DNA of 64,000 nt from Lentinula raphanica (Eukaryota; Basidiomycota; Agaricomycetes; Agaricales; Omphalotaceae): assembly GCA_027919835.1 (NCBI GenBank), contig JANVFP010000009.1:434001-498000 (forward strand). The letters run 5' to 3'. A model generated the notes under the pieces. That model was not told the DNA's origin and made no database searches. It saw nothing but the letters and a program-made list of their open reading frames with translations. The position numbers were made by a program, and so were the translations under genes. Below, in pieces: positions 48,787 through 59,092 of this stretch (positions within the stretch are counted from its first letter, which is position 1; the number at the start of each line of letters is the position of its first letter).

Positions 48787-49764
48787 TCAAAGAAACCCGC
48801 CGCTGCTTCCGCTACCGAAGCGATCTCCCAAGCTCTTTGCTTCTTTGATCATTTTATTCCTCTTCGAATCATCCATCAACCGTCCAGACACTGCCATATC
48901 ACGACCATGATCCCAGATTCCTAGATCCTTTTCATCATCTGTGCCGAATTTCCCTCCTCTAGCTCTTCTCTCCTCCGCTTCTTTCTCGATATGTGAATCA
49001 ATCAACGCAGCACCCCTCACTCTGCGTGTATGTTCTTGTACGCCCTTTCTCACGTCTTCTTCTGCTAGCCTTCGCCTCTTGCTATCTAATGTTTCTTCTT
49101 CGGCGGCGACCCGTGTCGCTGGTCGCTTTTTGCCCATCACTTCGTCGGCGAGACGTTGTTGGCGTTCAGCCGGAGTTTCAGTCCATAGATTACTTGGTCC
49201 TGAAGATTTGCTCGTGGTGTTTGAAGCCGGCGTAGTACGAGCAAATTGACGTGGCTTGGTGAGTTTTGAAGGATCGAGCTCTAAAATAACAATGCATTCA
49301 GCATATACTAATGATAGTATGACCATTATTGATTGACTTGCTAGCAAATCCCCTTGACTAGGTGGTACAAGCATCCACTCTTCGCGCTTTGGTCCTTTCT
49401 TCTTTTCCTCTTCTTCCTCCTTGATTCGTTCCTTCCTTCGTTCTTCCTTTGCGATAAACTCTGCTACAGGGTCGACGGTCGGGAGAACAGAATTGGAAGG
49501 CAGTGGTTTTGGTCCAATGTCATCATCATCAGAGTCATACGAAGCATTATACGTTGGTTTAAAATCTGAAGTTGTAGGCGGCCTGTAAGAGGGAAAATGC
49601 GACGATGATGAAGTAGAAGATTTCGAGGAAGAAGGTATCATGTCAGGTGGTAAGGCGGGAGTGTAATCATCTTCGGATTCATCTTCATGTGAATCCGATT
49701 GTTGTTCGTCGCGTTGATAGAGGTGTTGGAGATGTGGTGGAAGCTCAGGACCTATCGAGCTCAT
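48787..49764 (-). CDS. GPALPP-motif / DUF3752 nuclear protein
   Basis: Homologue of GPALPP1, a conserved but poorly understood eukaryotic protein. Two exons (49764-49338 and 49280-48787) sum to 306 codons. The start MSSIGPELPPHLQH carries the first GPALPP-like motif and DIGPKPLP the second. Ser-rich acidic spacers follow, then a long charged helix (AKEERRKERIKEEEEEKKK), and after it EEWMLVPPSQGDLLAKLDPS with KLTKPRQFAR. The C-terminal DUF3752 region contains LWTETPAERQQRLADEVMG, a run of basic/acidic helix, and ends DDSKRNKMIKEAKSLGDRF. The ATG at 49764 is preferred over one further upstream because the motif begins here. Function is unknown; composition suggests a nuclear location. Confidence 0.88.
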   Translation of the reverse strand: MSSIGPELPPHLQHLYQRDEQQSDSHEDESEDDYTPALPPDMIPSSSKSSTSSSSHFPSYRPPTTSDFKPTYNASYDSDDDDIGPKPLPSNSVLPTVDPVAEFIAKEERRKERIKEEEEEKKKGPKREEWMLVPPSQGDLLASQSIMVILSLVYAECIVILELDPSKLTKPRQFARTTPASNTTSKSSGPSNLWTETPAERQQRLADEVMGKKRPATRVAAEEETLDSKRRRLAEEDVRKGVQEHTRRVRGAALIDSHIEKEAEERRARGGKFGTDDEKDLGIWDHGRDMAVSGRLMDDSKRNKMIKEAKSLGDRFGSGSSGGFL

Positions 49765-49892
49765 CGTTGTTGAAAGGGAGATTGCAAATTTCTCACGGTT
49801 GCAATCCTCAGGCCTCAGCAATCGCGCTAAACCGGCGCTTATGGTGACGCCAGCTCGTCCTCAATCATCTTGTCTCCCCTTCGATATTGACC

Positions 49893-51518
49893 ATGTCTCT
49901 GGCGCAACTCGACCCTTTGCCTCTGCTTATCACAGGAGAATCCGATCGCTCTGGACTTAGCGACCAATCCCGCCCATCAAAACAGATTTCTGATATCAAA
50001 CGCGAAGTTCTAGTTATCGAGGGTCAAATCTCTGACATCGAACACAAAGTACTGCTTCTCCAAGGCCAAATTCGAGAATTGGCACGTCTAAAAGATGCAA
50101 AGAATGCAGAGATAGCTGCCCTTCAAAACGAATTATTACCCATCCATCGCCTTCCTTCGGAAATCATATCTCTCATCTTCGAGGAAGCATGTCGTCCAAG
50201 CTCCTCAGACTCTTCCCAGGAGAATAGTACCCTCACTGCAGCTTTCATCCCCAGGGTATGTGTAGCTTGGATGAAGATATCCTATGCGACGCCCAGTATA
50301 TGGTCGCAGCTGCATCTAAATCCAGAACAGCATTACAAGGCTATAACTTCGCGTGACCCTTCTTGGATCAGATCCTGGCTTAGTCGCAGCGGGTCTCTTC
50401 CGATAGACCTAGATCTGAATTTCGCCTCGCGAGATGGTTTCTCCCTTCGACGAAGGCGAAAGGCGTGTCAATCCATGACCGTCTTCTTGGAGTTTCGTGA
50501 ACGAATTCGTTCGCTGGTAGTGAGAGCGGAGCTTAGAATAATCCTTCCTCTTTTTAGACTGCCGCCATTTTCTCTTCCTCGGTTAGAGATGGTGGATATC
50601 CACACTGCCCCTGGTTATGAGGAGGCCCTTGATTTAATCCAAATCAGGGCTTTTGCAGGTGCACCGAATTTGAAGGAGATCAGACTTCGTGAGATGGAGA
50701 ATAGTCATATACTATTGGGTCAGATGGATTTGCCTATCGAACAGTTGACTGCACTTCAAATTGATGTTTCTTCTGCACGAGAGGTTCAATATTTCGACAT
50801 CCTATCTCGATGTGCAAAGCTTACTTCACTTGATATGTGCATGTCCTGTATATATTGGGACGCAATTATCAGCGATGGCACTCAAATAGCCCTTCCCTCC
50901 TTACAATCTCTGTCTCTTTCGTGCCATCCAAATTCATCCTTAGTCCGCTGCATTACTGCACCTCTAGTGACTGATCTTCGAATGACATTTCGCGGCAATC
51001 AAGACATTCGGATTCACGCTAGAGATCTCGTGCAATTCCAACATCGTTCCTCTACGACTTTGACGTCTCTCACTTTGACGGACCTGCCCTTTGCGTCAGA
51101 GGGTAATCGTATCTCGGACGGTCTCACCACCATACTGAGTGCTTTCCCTTCAGTCTCCATATTCCAGATGGACACCGTCGGATACTATCCTGCTACTAAT
51201 CCCTTATCGTTTCAGGGCTTGACCTACACTGAGGGCTCACCTGTCCTTCTCCCAAAGATGAGTTGCTTGAAGCTAATTTGGACAAACCCATACGAATGGG
51301 GGAGAACAGCCTTTCAGCCTCCAGTTTCAGGGCTTATGGATATGATTCTCTCGCGAACAAGGGGATCATACACCGGGACGTCCATTGACGATGATGAAAA
51401 CAAACATGTAGTCAGATTACGCAAGGTGACTCTATGTGGCATAGTAAACGGTATTGAAGAACAAGATATCGCACCCATACGCGATATACCTGGCTTGGAC
51501 GTTATATTTTCTCCATGA
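49893..51518 (+). CDS. F-box protein, tandem copy 1
   Basis: An intronless frame of 541 residues starting MSLAQLDPLPLL. Residues about 30-75 form a coiled coil (IKREVLVIEGQISDIEHKVL). An F-box follows: LLPIHRLPSEIISLIFEEAC. The rest has the leucine-spaced pattern of the large basidiomycete F-box family, with repeats such as LTSLDMCMSC and ALPSLQSLSLSCHPNSSLVR. Such proteins recruit targets to SCF ubiquitin ligases through Skp1; the target is unknown. The paralogue at 52315 is collinear throughout. A preceding in-frame TTG is not used as start. The gene is transcribed away from the GPALPP gene with only 128 bases between start codons, so the two probably share a promoter. Confidence 0.88.
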   Translation: MSLAQLDPLPLLITGESDRSGLSDQSRPSKQISDIKREVLVIEGQISDIEHKVLLLQGQIRELARLKDAKNAEIAALQNELLPIHRLPSEIISLIFEEACRPSSSDSSQENSTLTAAFIPRVCVAWMKISYATPSIWSQLHLNPEQHYKAITSRDPSWIRSWLSRSGSLPIDLDLNFASRDGFSLRRRRKACQSMTVFLEFRERIRSLVVRAELRIILPLFRLPPFSLPRLEMVDIHTAPGYEEALDLIQIRAFAGAPNLKEIRLREMENSHILLGQMDLPIEQLTALQIDVSSAREVQYFDILSRCAKLTSLDMCMSCIYWDAIISDGTQIALPSLQSLSLSCHPNSSLVRCITAPLVTDLRMTFRGNQDIRIHARDLVQFQHRSSTTLTSLTLTDLPFASEGNRISDGLTTILSAFPSVSIFQMDTVGYYPATNPLSFQGLTYTEGSPVLLPKMSCLKLIWTNPYEWGRTAFQPPVSGLMDMILSRTRGSYTGTSIDDDENKHVVRLRKVTLCGIVNGIEEQDIAPIRDIPGLDVIFSP

Positions 51519-51875
51519 TTTCATATCATGCGCCATCCTGTATTTATCGATCCGCCTGGCGGTTATGATTCTATGTGGCTTCTGAATTTGTATATCTCTC
51601 TGTTCTGGCATGGATCGATGGTCTTGAATTTGTCTGAATGTGATGATGTCGAAGGTCATAATTCTCTTTCAAAATCTTGAGAACGGATTCAGAGTTTGTC
51701 CAAACGGATTGAATGAATAATGACGGTAAATAATACTTTCTACATCTAACGCTCGCTAGTCCTTTCACCAAATGTTGCAGTAGTGACTAGTATCAAGTTT
51801 GGATGATCTGGAGTCCTGGACATTCTTTTCGACACAGAGTGGGCTCAATAGAATGAACCTATGAATCATATTAGT

Positions 51876-51980
51876 ACCATATCTGCAGGCGTCAAGGCAG
51901 TATTCCTTGGCCATACCATCAACGCTGAGCTTCACTGTGTCGTCGAAATTCCCTTGCTTGTCAAGGGCTTTCCCCGGTCT
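51876..51980 (-). pseudogene. Relic of the RGP1 C-terminus
   Basis: The minus strand reads VWPRNTALTPADMV, matching VWPGNTAFKPVDVV at the C-terminus of RGP1 (54106-58248). Nucleotide similarity includes GGCCATACC and the flanking CGCAGTATT/GGCAGTATT region. A stop codon interrupts the frame just upstream. The relic lies downstream of F-box copy 1 just as the real RGP1 lies downstream of copy 2. Confidence 0.65.
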
Positions 51981-52179
51981 TAATTGTCATTTTCCGTAAA
52001 CAACGGGAACAAACAAATGGTAAGCGAGCGCTTAGCGCTGACTGATTAAGAGATAAGATAAGTACCTGCCAGTCCCACCACATCTCCATCTTCTCTCTCG
52101 ACACTAACTAGTGCCATCGCATTCACACTCACAACAACCCCATTCAAACTCACATCTTCAAGCCGCAAGCAAGGGTTCA

Positions 52180-52218
52180 GCCGCCCAAAGGCGGCCTTTC
52201 TAGTTTGAAAAGCTAGAA
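52180..52218 (+). other. Two adjacent perfect hairpins upstream of F-box copy 2
   Basis: GCCGCC-CAAA-GGCGGC (52180-52195) is followed by TTCTAG-9 nt-CTAGAA (52198-52218). Both stems are perfect. They lie about 97 bases above the ATG at 52315, probably in the 5' leader. I did not find them in front of F-box copy 1. Confidence 0.6.
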
Positions 52219-52314
52219 GACTTATAAGCGCGCCTAATACCAGCGCCTATCAAATTACGGCAGGGCCAATGTCGCATGTTTTGCTCCTTCAACCTTGAAA
52301 GCTTCACTCTTCAT

Positions 52315-53856
52315 ATGTCGCTGACGCATTTCGACTCTCTCCCTCTGATCTACCCCGAGGAGTCTACCTGGCCACACCCCAACGACGATACCCCTCTTCG
52401 AAAGGAGATTTCCGATGTTGAACACGAACTGCTCCTCCTCGAGCGCCAAATTTCAGAATTATCACGTATAAAAGAGGCAAAGAAGGCTGAACTTGGTATG
52501 CTCAGAAACGAGTTAGCCCCCATCCATCGACTTCCTCTGGAAATCATCTCTCGTATTTTCGAGGAAGCATGTCATCCGGGTGTTGACGTTACCCAGGCAA
52601 ACAGCGCCCTCACTGCTGCATTCATTCCCAGGGTATGTGCGGTCTGGATGAAGATCGCTTATACTTCACCCCGTATTTGGTCGAAGCTGCACCTGAACAC
52701 ATACCAGCATTCCAAGGCTATAAAGTGCGACCCTTCTTGGGTCAAACGCTGGCTTGATCGCAGCGGAACTCTTCCAATAGACCTGGACTTGGATTTTTCT
52801 CGCCGCGGAAATCTGGCTCTTCGGCGAGATCAGGACGCGAACAAGTTGATGATGCTCATTTTGGACTTTTGCGAACGAATTCGTTCGCTGAAAGTGAGAG
52901 CACATCTTAAAACAGTCTCTCCTCTTTTCAGACTACCGCCGGATTCTTTTCCTCTGTTAGAGGAGGTCCATATCATGACCATCCCTGGTGGTTCCACTGT
53001 CCAGGTTTCTTCGATAAAGTCTTTCGAGGGTGCAACAAATTTGCGAGAGGTCAAACTCTCTGGGATTCATAATACTTACATACCACTGGTATGGATGATC
53101 CTGCCCATCGAGCAATTGACTTCACTTCAAATCGATGCTCTAGCTCCAGAAGAAATTTATGTCGACATTTTGTCTCGATGTTCGAACCTTACTTCGCTCG
53201 ATATGTGCATGTCTTTCTCAGATATGCCCGTGATCAGTGAGGATATTCAAATATCCCTTCCTTCCCTGCAATCCCTTTCTCTTTCTTGTCATGCAACTTC
53301 CTCCTTACTATGTTGCATTACTGCCCCTCTAGTGACTGATTTATGCGTTGGATTACGTGGTGATCAAGATATCCGGATTCTTGCTAGAGATTTAGAGCGA
53401 TTCCAACAGCGATCCTCCGCGAACTTGGTCTCATTCACACTCACAGACTTGGGTTATGCGACAGGAAACAACAATGAAATTATGGATGGTTTAACCACAA
53501 TCTTGAAGACAGTGTCTTCAATCTCTAGATTTCACTTGCATGGAGAACACTATGTCGATATCAACACTAAATTAGTTCGGAAATTGACTTACATGGAGGG
53601 GTCACCTATCCTTCTCCCAAACCTAACTTGCTTCGAAATGAACTGGTCGTTACTATCATTTCAGTTGGAAATACGTCTTCCTGGATTGAAAGATATGATT
53701 CTTTCACGAACATCATATCTGGCTGTTGATGGTGGAAACACATCTGTAGTCAGATTATGCAGGGTGAGCATACGTGGAATCAAAATACAAAAAGAGGATA
53801 TCGCACGTATTCGCGAGATACCTGGCTTGATGTTTGATTGTGAACACTTTGGCTAG
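52315..53856 (+). CDS. F-box protein, tandem copy 2
   Basis: An intronless frame of about 513 residues, starting MSLTHFDSLPLIYPEE, which aligns with MSLAQLDPLPLL of copy 1. An upstream in-frame ATG at 52276 would add 13 residues not matched in copy 1. It has a coiled coil (ISDVEHELLLLERQISEL), then the F-box APIHRLPLEIISRIFEEAC, and the same leucine-spaced repeats (LTSLDMCMSF, SLPSLQSLSLSCHATSSLLC). Divergence from copy 1 is substantial across the C-terminal half, but spacing is kept. It converges on RGP1 with 249 bases between stops. Likely an SCF adaptor with unknown target. Confidence 0.88.
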   Translation: MSLTHFDSLPLIYPEESTWPHPNDDTPLRKEISDVEHELLLLERQISELSRIKEAKKAELGMLRNELAPIHRLPLEIISRIFEEACHPGVDVTQANSALTAAFIPRVCAVWMKIAYTSPRIWSKLHLNTYQHSKAIKCDPSWVKRWLDRSGTLPIDLDLDFSRRGNLALRRDQDANKLMMLILDFCERIRSLKVRAHLKTVSPLFRLPPDSFPLLEEVHIMTIPGGSTVQVSSIKSFEGATNLREVKLSGIHNTYIPLVWMILPIEQLTSLQIDALAPEEIYVDILSRCSNLTSLDMCMSFSDMPVISEDIQISLPSLQSLSLSCHATSSLLCCITAPLVTDLCVGLRGDQDIRILARDLERFQQRSSANLVSFTLTDLGYATGNNNEIMDGLTTILKTVSSISRFHLHGEHYVDINTKLVRKLTYMEGSPILLPNLTCFEMNWSLLSFQLEIRLPGLKDMILSRTSYLAVDGGNTSVVRLCRVSIRGIKIQKEDIARIREIPGLMFDCEHFG

Positions 53857-54105
53857 AACTTGTAAAATCTACAATTAGGATAGGTGTATACAATCTGCAT
53901 ATGGTGTAACCTAACCACAACTGTGTTGAAGCAAACTGGAATATCTGAACTTGTGGGATTGAATGACTTGACAGAACTGACTTGGAGTAGACAAGTTCCT
54001 TCAATTTCTGAATGTTGCTCTGTGTACGCTATGCATTCCACTTCCAAATAATCAGACATGTTCGAAGAAAACACTCTACAGATCGATCTGACATAATGAA
54101 AGCAA

Positions 54106-57100
54106 TCAAACATCAAACACTACATCTACAGGCTTGAACGCAGTATTTCCTGGCCATACCTTCACTGGTACCTCGCACTCGACCGTCTCAAGCCTGACTT
54201 CCTGCCATTTCGCTTCCCGTCCTCCACTGAAATTCACCCCAACTCCAACCCCACCTGCTAGGTCAGGTTTAATCCCATCGTACGATAGATGATGTTCGTC
54301 GTTTTCCAGTCCGTCATCGTCATCATCATCGTCCAACGAATCTTCGGTGAACTCATCCCCGTCATGATAACCACCCTCCGCCGCACCAAGAAATGACGCA
54401 GCAATGAAAGACGTCCAGGATTTAACTACACCTTGTTGTTGTTGCTGTGGACCAGGCGACAGCTGTGAATAATCGACAGTCTTTGGTTTCTCTCTTGGAG
54501 CAGCACTAGCTGGCGCTTTCCATGTCGAGCCCCATTCACCCCTGAGACCATCCCTCGTCAAGCTCTTGAACCTCACCCCCTCTGTGCCACTATCCGATGT
54601 TTCCTTAGCGACGGCAACGAGGAGGCAGAGTCGGACTTTCCATTCGAGTCCACCCTCAAGTTTAGGCTTGGGTGAGGTATCCGTGTTGATCGAATGCAGA
54701 TGGTCATCTCCGACCTTGATCTGGAATGCTGGACTAGCATCGGAAGGTATGTCCAGAGCGAACGTTGTTCGGAGTGTCGATAAAACGAAGCTGGAATGAT
54801 GTTCTACATGGACGCGTTTGAGCTGACGAATGGCAGCGGCGGTATTAGGAGTAGTGGAGATTGGATACGGGAGTGATTCGTGCGTTTCCAGATGAGCAGA
54901 GAGCTGTGTATACTATGAACGAATGCTATTCCGCATGAGAAGAATATACTTACCTGAACAACTCTCGCTCGACTCTGCCTCTCATTGAGTTCAACTACTC
55001 CGTGGATAGTCTCCCCCAGTCTGAAGGCAGACTTGATAAATGTCAACACCGCAACCTTAACACCATCCTTGTTAACGTCGTAAGAGACTGTTTAAGTCGA
55101 GTTATGAGAACAATTTCAAAGCTAGATTCCAGACTCTAGAATACGAGCTGAACTAACCTTTCTTGGGATTACGCGTCAAAATCTCCACGGCCTCACCACA
55201 TCCCCCGACTGGAATAGGCTGGTCACTGTCCTCTCTTTGCCGCAACCTTGCTATTCGTTCCTTCTCCTTGAAAGCGAGCTCATGAACGGGACTTTTCGTG
55301 TTGTTGGCGTGCCCGTTGAATTTGTCGTTGATGTCTCCTGTCTCCTCCTCAAGTAATGGGGATAGCGCTCTATCAGTCGAGGATGAAGCGACAGAAGTTG
55401 AGGGATCCGATCGTTCTGCAATAGGCAATTCGGCGACGAGTCGTTGAGCGTATTCTCTCAGCTCGTGTAATGAGCCTGAATCTTGTTTGTTTCCCGATAC
55501 CGACGAAGACGAATCTGGAAACATTCTTTAATTAATTGGTGCCTCAAGAACAGGATATAATTACGCACCTGATGCACTGATCAACGTAGGCAACTTGCTC
55601 TGAGAAAATCTTGCTGAAAAACGAGAGAGCTCCAGCTCAACAACATTTCCGGCATAGGGATCATTTTTCTCGCCAGACTCCTTAGGAAACTTTCCGCCCC
55701 GTCGATGTCCCAGAACAAGATTCGAACGTCGCTTATTTATCGGCCAGAGGAGATCGTACGGTGTAGGGGGACGTCCAACTAGATTATATTCAGTCTTCCG
55801 AGAACCGGAGAAGTATAACAACATACCGACGACGTTCGTATACACTCGGATAGGTACTTTCATGACCTTACTCACACTTCCTCCAGACCCAACAGACCCT
55901 TTCAGTGGCGGTTCAAAGTTATTGTTCGCTCCCGCACGACATATGCCAACGACGAGCTCGTAAGCAAATCGCAGTGTCCGCCCACGGAACGTAGGCGGGA
56001 GGTTCGATGGCAAGAGGATGGAATACGCATCTGGTTGAGCACATCTTGGGATCTAAAGGACATTTTGATAGAAAAAACGAACACGTACAGCTCTTACTCT
56101 CGCCAGGTCTCAGAGATACATCCACAGCCAACATCGTCGATTGAGCTTCGAACGTAGGCAGTGGAAGCTCTGGATCAACTTCCTCCGTCACCGACCCCAT
56201 ACCTAATGGCCATCCCAGCCCAAGTCCCAATCTTGGCCCAGAGCCTGGTGGCAGGCCAGGTGAAGACGGCGGTGGGAACGATGTTCCGAATGATGCAGAC
56301 GGTTCAAGCCCGGCTGAAGCCGGTGGCCGGTGGTTCACGGGTGGCGCTGAAGGCCACCCAGAAGCAGCAGAAGGAACCACACTGGCGGAGGCGGTACGAT
56401 TTCGTGTAGCGCGTTGTATCTGTTGTAGTTGACCATAGTGTGCAGGGCTTGCGACATCTGGTGCACTGGCACTTGCAGCTAGATTCTTCGGGTGGGTTAC
56501 GGGAGGAGCCGATACCGGTCCTGTACCGCCAAAGGGGGATCTGAAAATAGAAAGGATGCCGGATGAGAAGGAAGATGCTCGACTATGAGACCGTCTGGGG
56601 GAGACGGGAGATGTAGGTCCCTCTGTTGAACCCGAATCGATCGTTCCCAAAGAGGGCTTGGCACTAAGTGGTCCATACGCCGATACTAAGCCACTGTTCG
56701 CGCTTCCGCCAAAGGATCCCCAGGATCCTGAGCCGATCCCTCCTCCTAGACTTGTGGCACCGCTGGCACTAGGTGTCCTACTATGAGTCCTGGACGTAAT
56801 GTCCATACTCCCTCCTCCGACAGCTATAGCGCTTCCTTTCAACAGAGCCTGTCTGAGAGCAGCCAGTGTTTGTGCTTTTTGTTGTTCTATTTGGACTGTT
56901 GTAAGCGGAGAAGGTGGAACAGGCGACATATGTGACGCAGAGCTCGAGGATAACAAAGGAGACTTGGATGACACTGACTTGTTTGAAGAGGATGTAGGGA
57001 GAGTTGAATTGATTGGAGTCAATGTCACCGTTCCCTTCAGTTGAGCGTATGAATATAGTATAAGTTCCGCATTGTTCTCATTCAGATTGAGAAACATGCG

Positions 57101-58248
57101 CGAAGGAGGCTTTCCAATACCGATGTTTGGTGGGCGATTGATATGACGAGTGGAAGTCGGTTTTGAAGCTGAAGTGGTACTTGGGGGATACGAATGCTGA
57201 TTGACTGACGCGGATGGTGGAGAGGGTGCTTCTACAGCTATGGACGGAGATGAGAGAGCGGGGCCAAGCCCAGAAGCGGAGGCGGTAGCTGGGGCAGATG
57301 GAGAGAGGTACGGGTAAGCAGGTGTATTTGGTGACGCTTCTGATATGGGGTCTAGTGCGAGTGAGAATGAAGACGCGGACGCAGAGGGTGTTGAGGGGCC
57401 AGCTGAAGATGTAGCAGAGACCAAGGTATTTGTAGTACTGAAAGTGCTGGCTGCACTCGCTAGGGAGGTCGGTGAAATCGATAGATCGTTGCTATCAACG
57501 ATCGGTGAAGGAGAATATGGATATTGACTCCCATCCATCAGTGATTGTTTTCTCGCATGAGGATGCTTAGAGGGAAGAGGAAGTGATTCCGAACGGGATA
57601 ATGGAGAAGGAATATGGGGAGATGATGCTTTTATGGAAAGTCAATTCGAGAACCGATCAAGGCAAGCAGGATCTACACACGTAGTATATGCGCATCTGTT
57701 GTGGACGACCGCTGCAAATGCAGTTTTCCCATTTCTTTGAGCACATCCTCAATATCTCCTTCGTCCTGACAATATTTGAGGTTCAACGACAGCGATTTTG
57801 ACGACGACCTCCTTCTCTTCTGCTCAGTAAGATCAGGCAAAGACCCTAACTTCGCCCCAATCAGCCCTCGTCTCCTTGCACAGGACCCTTCCTCTTTCTC
57901 AAGGGAAGTTTGGCGACTCGGTGCGGGTGAACCAGGGCCTGAAGCAGTGATCGGTGTTTTTGGCCGGTAAAGGCCAGCGGATGAAGTCGGAGGTCGTGCT
58001 ATAGGTGCAGAGCTGACGGAATGAGAAGCTCGCTTGTGTGTATGAGCAGAACGAGAAAGAACTCCGGGTTTAGAGGAAGGACCTGCTTCTCCCTGTGGTG
58101 AAGGACTTCGGGTATTGGTGAAAGTTATGGTGACGGAGAGGGTTTCACCAGCGAAATACGCTGATTGAGAAGGAGTCACGACGACGCGAATTGGTGAATC
58201 TGGATCACCGATAGCATCACTGGTTGGAGGAAAGGCTGCAGCGGACAT
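54106..58248 (-). CDS. RGP1: Rgp1, subunit of the Ric1-Rgp1 Rab GEF
   Basis: Rgp1 has arrestin-like folds and acts with Ric1 at the Golgi as exchange factor for Ypt6/Rab6. The ATG at 58248 gives SPIRVVVTPSQSAYFAGE, then VTITFTNTRSP, the N-terminal Rgp1 strand pair. A Ser/Pro-rich linker of several hundred residues fills most of a large exon (55919-57538) and includes NIGIGKPPSRMFLNLNENNA with ELILYSYAQLKGTVTL. The second fold contains LRFAYELVVGICRAG, VSKVMKVPIRVYTNVV and KSAFRLGETIHGVVELN. The C-terminus is VPVKVWPGNTAFKPVDVVFD, stop at 54106. Disordered inserts are common in basidiomycete Rgp1, so total length above yeast Rgp1 is not surprising. Its last bases are duplicated as a relic at 51876. 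Confidence 0.88.
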
Positions 58249-59092
58249 TATTGGCTGAGGTCTGACGTGGCGATGTAGAGTTTATGATGCCAGAACGTCG
58301 TTGTGTTAATGAGGGTCTGTTCAATCCAGATCTCGCGTTTCAGGTAGTCGGTTTCTTGAGCCAGAATGAGCACTACAGATGGCTGTAGAAATACCCAAAG
58401 TCCCGAAGCCAGTATTTGAGGAACGTATGAGAGAAATTCCAATGAACTGGTATCCGTCAAAGCGGTATTCTTTGAGCCGGTGCCACCGTGCGATCCCAGA
58501 AAATTGACCGGCTCAACTGGCTCGCGTTCTAGTAGATTATCGTCTTGTTCGCGGAGGGAAATGACACGCCGAGTACCAGTATTAGAGAGAACAGAGCACA
58601 GAGGATGCGCTAATTCCCTCAACACTGCAAAAGCTAAACGATGAGCTCTTTGTAGCCAGCCATATCCAGTAGCAACAATTCCTTGCCTTTTCAAGAGCTT
58701 TGTTCTGGGAGTAAAGCAGAGAGCAATGGACTGACAGTGATGAAGGTACGCATTTGAATGACATTGACTGATGAGATAAAAGTTCACGCGCACGTGTCAC
58801 AGTGGCGGGCGTCGGGACTCCTTGTGTCGGCATCGGCCCTCTAGGCGGGCGAACCACCTTTTCATTTCCTCCTAACTACATAGATAGTATACAGATAATA
58901 CATAGTACATACGCAGGTGCAATAATATTACAACATAGTCTAGGCGTTAAACCAAAAAAAGATTCAAAGCAGTTGATGGGAAAACATGAGAATCATTATC
59001 GAGTCGAACCAGAACTTTTGAAGGAGTTGCAGGGGCTATAGTTCATGGAAGTGAAGATACCGCAGCACGGCGAGTGCTATCCTTATTGATCA
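58249..59092. other. Region between OPT transporter and RGP1
   Basis: Upstream of RGP1 on the minus strand is a 181-codon open frame (58248-58793) that has no ATG anywhere and whose stop overlaps the RGP1 start. I treat it as RGP1 leader/promoter. The rest is the 3' flank of the transporter. Confidence 0.5.

Larger units (their letters stand above)
51519..52314. other. Spacer between tandem F-box genes
   Basis: About 800 bases without a gene. It holds a degenerate scrap of the RGP1 3' end near 51876-51980 and a pair of hairpins at 52180-52218 just above F-box copy 2. The remainder shows nothing recognisable. Confidence 0.55.

Noticed and set aside
55919..56084. Alternative frames over the RGP1 second fold
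   Set aside because: The splice to LRFAYELVVGICRAG fits the family; the other frames are read-through of introns.
58248..58793. 181-codon open frame directly upstream of and overlapping RGP1
   Set aside because: It has no ATG in its whole length and I could not splice an upstream ATG exon into frame. A bicistronic arrangement was considered but is not supported.
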